Source: an archaeon (GTDB lineage: Archaea > Hydrothermarchaeota > Hydrothermarchaeia > Hydrothermarchaeales > JALUUU01). Taken from it: a stretch of DNA of 8,167 bases. Shown one piece after another: positions 6,624-8,167 of this stretch. The DNA lies in NCBI GenBank assembly GCA_027021185.1, contig JALUUU010000181.1, forward strand, positions 1 through 8,167, written 5' to 3'. The translations under genes and the position numbers were made by a program. The notes beneath the pieces are model-generated. The model made no database searches and was not told the origin of the DNA. It saw nothing but the letters and a program-made list of their open reading frames with translations. The stretch's first letter is position 1; each line of letters starts with the position of its first letter.

Positions 6624-7864
6624 TCTTCACCCGGGATAACAGAGACTCGCTGTGCGTTCTCTGCCGGGGGGCAAAGCTTCTCTGCGGCAAGGCCAGCTGC
6701 CCGGTGATCGTGAAGTACTACGCCCATGAGAAGGTGCTGCCCCTCATCGACACCCTGGAGCTCAGCGGATCCTCCCCCCCAGGAGTCTTCGTCGGGCGCA
6801 TCGGCTACCCGAAAATAAACGTGGGCCCCCTGATACCGCCTATCCACGGAGACACCTCCTACCTCGACCTGCCGGAGCTCTGGGGGGACAAGAGCATCGA
6901 GGACGTTGTCTCCTTCCGGTTCCAGCTGGTTAGGGGGAAGCACAGAGTAAACGCCATGGAGCCGGAGAAGGGGGGCAGGCTCCTGGACATTACCCGGGAG
7001 CTGGTGCTATCCAGGAGCCCGGCCGAAGTGGAGGCTTGCTTCACCAAGAGGCCGAGGAGCAGCATAGCCCTGGACGACGAGGTTCAGCCCCACGGCCCTT
7101 CGGCTCCGCTTCAGCGCCTGGAGGTGGGCTCCCTTAAAACCGATCACGTGATAGAGAGGGCGTACTACGACACCGATATGAAGGCGGCCGACGCCATCCT
7201 GGAGCTATACGAAAAAGGGACCTTTGTCTCAAAGATTCAGAGAGCCCTGAGCATGGGGTGCTTCGGCGTTGATAAAAACAGGAGGCTGGTGCCCACGAGG
7301 TGGAGCATTACAGCGGTGGACGACACAATCTCCAGGGCCCTGGTGGACGAGATAAAGGACTACCCCGCCATCAACGAGTACAGGGTGTATGAGTCCTGGC
7401 GCCTGGACAACAGGTTCATGGTTATCATGGCGCCCCTGGGGTGGAGCTATGAGCTGGTGGAGGCATGGTACCCGAACACCACCTGGAATCCCCGGGGAGA
7501 CAAGGTCGTCTTGTACTCCAGCAGCGAGGGCTACAAAGGCAGGTGGGAATACGCTGAGATAGGGGGATGCTACTATGCGGCGAGGCTGGCGGTGGCCGAG
7601 GCCTTGAGGAAGGAGAGGCGACAGGCATGCGTGGTTATCCTCCGGGAGGCCCATCCAGGATATATAATGCCCGTAGGTGTTTGGAACGTTAGAGAGAACG
7701 TTAGAAACGCCGTGGCCAGGGAGCCGCGGAAATTCGAAACCCTCCGGGAGGCCCTCGGCTATGTATCCAGCAGGCTCGACATACCCATGGAGAGATGGCT
7801 ATCAGAGTCAGAGGTTTTGCGGGGATTAATGCATCAGCGAAGACTGGAGGACTACATGCGTTGA
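6611..7864 (+). CDS. nreA: Nre-family DNA repair protein
   Basis: This is a member of the archaeal Nre family, linked to DNA-damage tolerance in haloarchaea; the biochemical activity is not established. The 417 residues begin with a four-Cys cluster, CVLCRGAKLLCGKASC (15-30), which fits the family's N-terminal zinc site. Other recognisable stretches are PGVFVGRIGYPKINVGP (about 57-73), the central SALSMGCFGVDKNRRLVPTRWSITAVD-type region (near 213-238, read here as RALSMGCFGVDKNRRLVPTR), and WYPNTTWNP. The last residues, QRRLEDYMR (409-417), resemble a short PCNA-interacting peptide (QxxLxxY), as reported for other Nre proteins. ATG 6611 follows GAGG at unusually close spacing (2 bases), and the start lies inside guaA (13-base overlap). 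The stop overlaps the next gene by 4 bases. Family assignment is strong; molecular role is inferred from family work. Confidence 0.9.
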   Translation: MRDIIFTRDNRDSLCVLCRGAKLLCGKASCPVIVKYYAHEKVLPLIDTLELSGSSPPGVFVGRIGYPKINVGPLIPPIHGDTSYLDLPELWGDKSIEDVVSFRFQLVRGKHRVNAMEPEKGGRLLDITRELVLSRSPAEVEACFTKRPRSSIALDDEVQPHGPSAPLQRLEVGSLKTDHVIERAYYDTDMKAADAILELYEKGTFVSKIQRALSMGCFGVDKNRRLVPTRWSITAVDDTISRALVDEIKDYPAINEYRVYESWRLDNRFMVIMAPLGWSYELVEAWYPNTTWNPRGDKVVLYSSSEGYKGRWEYAEIGGCYYAARLAVAEALRKERRQACVVILREAHPGYIMPVGVWNVRENVRNAVAREPRKFETLREALGYVSSRLDIPMERWLSESEVLRGLMHQRRLEDYMR

Positions 7865-8167
7865 GGATAAGGGAAGTCACCGTGAAAACTGCCCTCAGCC
7901 CCTCGCGCCTAGGGGGCTACGACTATGCCCTCAACCCCTACAGGGGATGTGAGCACGCCTGCGTCTACTGCTACAGCCCAGGAGTACTAAGGGAGACGAG
8001 GAAGTGGGGGGGCTTCGTGGACGTTAAGGCGAACTTGCCGAGGGTTCTCTCCAAAGAGCTTAAGAAAAAAAGAAGGGGGGTGGTGGGGGTCTCCACGGTC
8101 ACCGATGCCTACCAACCCGTGGAAGGGCGTTTCAGGGTTACAAGGGCTTGCCTGAGGCTCCTCCTTA
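7861..8167 (+). CDS. Radical SAM protein, SPL family (COG1533), N-terminal part
   Basis: The frame is open for 102 codons to the window edge. Residues 25-38, NPYRGCEHACVYCY, carry the radical-SAM CxxxCxxC motif (C30, C34, C37) that binds the 4Fe-4S cluster, in the NPYxGCxHxCxYCY form typical of spore-photoproduct-lyase-like COG1533 proteins. VSTVTDAYQPVE (near 80-91) is also usual for this family. Substrate is unknown: most archaeal members are not proven photoproduct lyases. I chose TTG 7861, giving a 4-base TTGA overlap with nreA and GGAGG ten bases upstream, because the family normally begins about nine residues before the KTALSPS-like stretch. ATG 7795 (22 codons earlier) and GTG 7882 are alternatives. 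The domain after the cluster motif is off the window, so function cannot be refined. Confidence 0.85.
   Translation, partial: MRIREVTVKTALSPSRLGGYDYALNPYRGCEHACVYCYSPGVLRETRKWGGFVDVKANLPRVLSKELKKKRRGVVGVSTVTDAYQPVEGRFRVTRACLRLLL

Noticed and set aside
1..8167. Mobile elements, CRISPR arrays, tRNA or rRNA genes
   Set aside because: By eye I found no transposase frame, no regularly spaced repeats and no tRNA-like cloverleaf; nearly every base lies in recognisable conserved genes on one strand or the other.

Overview
The window is archaeal chromosomal DNA. It holds a replication factor C small subunit, an archaeal/eukaryotic-type isoleucyl-tRNA synthetase, the archaeal pterin enzymes MptA and MptE, a stand-alone GMP synthase glutaminase subunit, and an Nre-family repair protein. 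Arginine is mostly AGG/AGA and isoleucine often ATA, as in many thermophilic or moderately GC-rich archaea. TATA-like boxes lie about 28-30 bases before start codons, as expected for archaeal promoters. MptA and MptE point to a lineage that makes tetrahydromethanopterin or an archaeal folate; I cannot name the species or phylum.

Left part (1-2218), minus strand, read right to left: a small Cys-rich protein resembling the DUF5830 family (1868-2218), a 79-bp spacer with oligo-T tracts and a TATA box, then rfcS (778-1788). The 5' part of mptA (815 down to the window edge) overlaps the end of rfcS by 38 bases. mptA runs off the left edge and has lost only its last few dozen residues.

A 42-bp divergent promoter region (2219-2260) separates this arm from the plus-strand arm.

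Right part (2261-8167), plus strand: ileS, mptE, guaA glutaminase subunit, nreA and a radical SAM gene of the SPL/COG1533 type that runs off the right edge. The gap between ileS and mptE is 12 bases and the other three junctions overlap by 8, 13 and 4 bases, so this looks like one transcription unit driven from the promoter before ileS.

How the genes fit together: MptA (GTP to the dihydroneopterin cyclic phosphate) and MptE (diphosphorylation of 6-hydroxymethyl-7,8-dihydropterin) are two steps of one pathway on divergent arms. GuaA helps supply GMP, hence the GTP that MptA consumes. RfcS loads PCNA, and NreA ends in a sequence resembling a PCNA-interacting peptide. The content is mainly conserved housekeeping; I saw no mobile element, CRISPR array, RNA gene or obviously foreign segment. 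The points most worth checking are the degenerate N-terminal motif of MptA, the PIP-like tail of NreA, the NreA/radical-SAM coupling and the uncharacterised Cys-rich protein.
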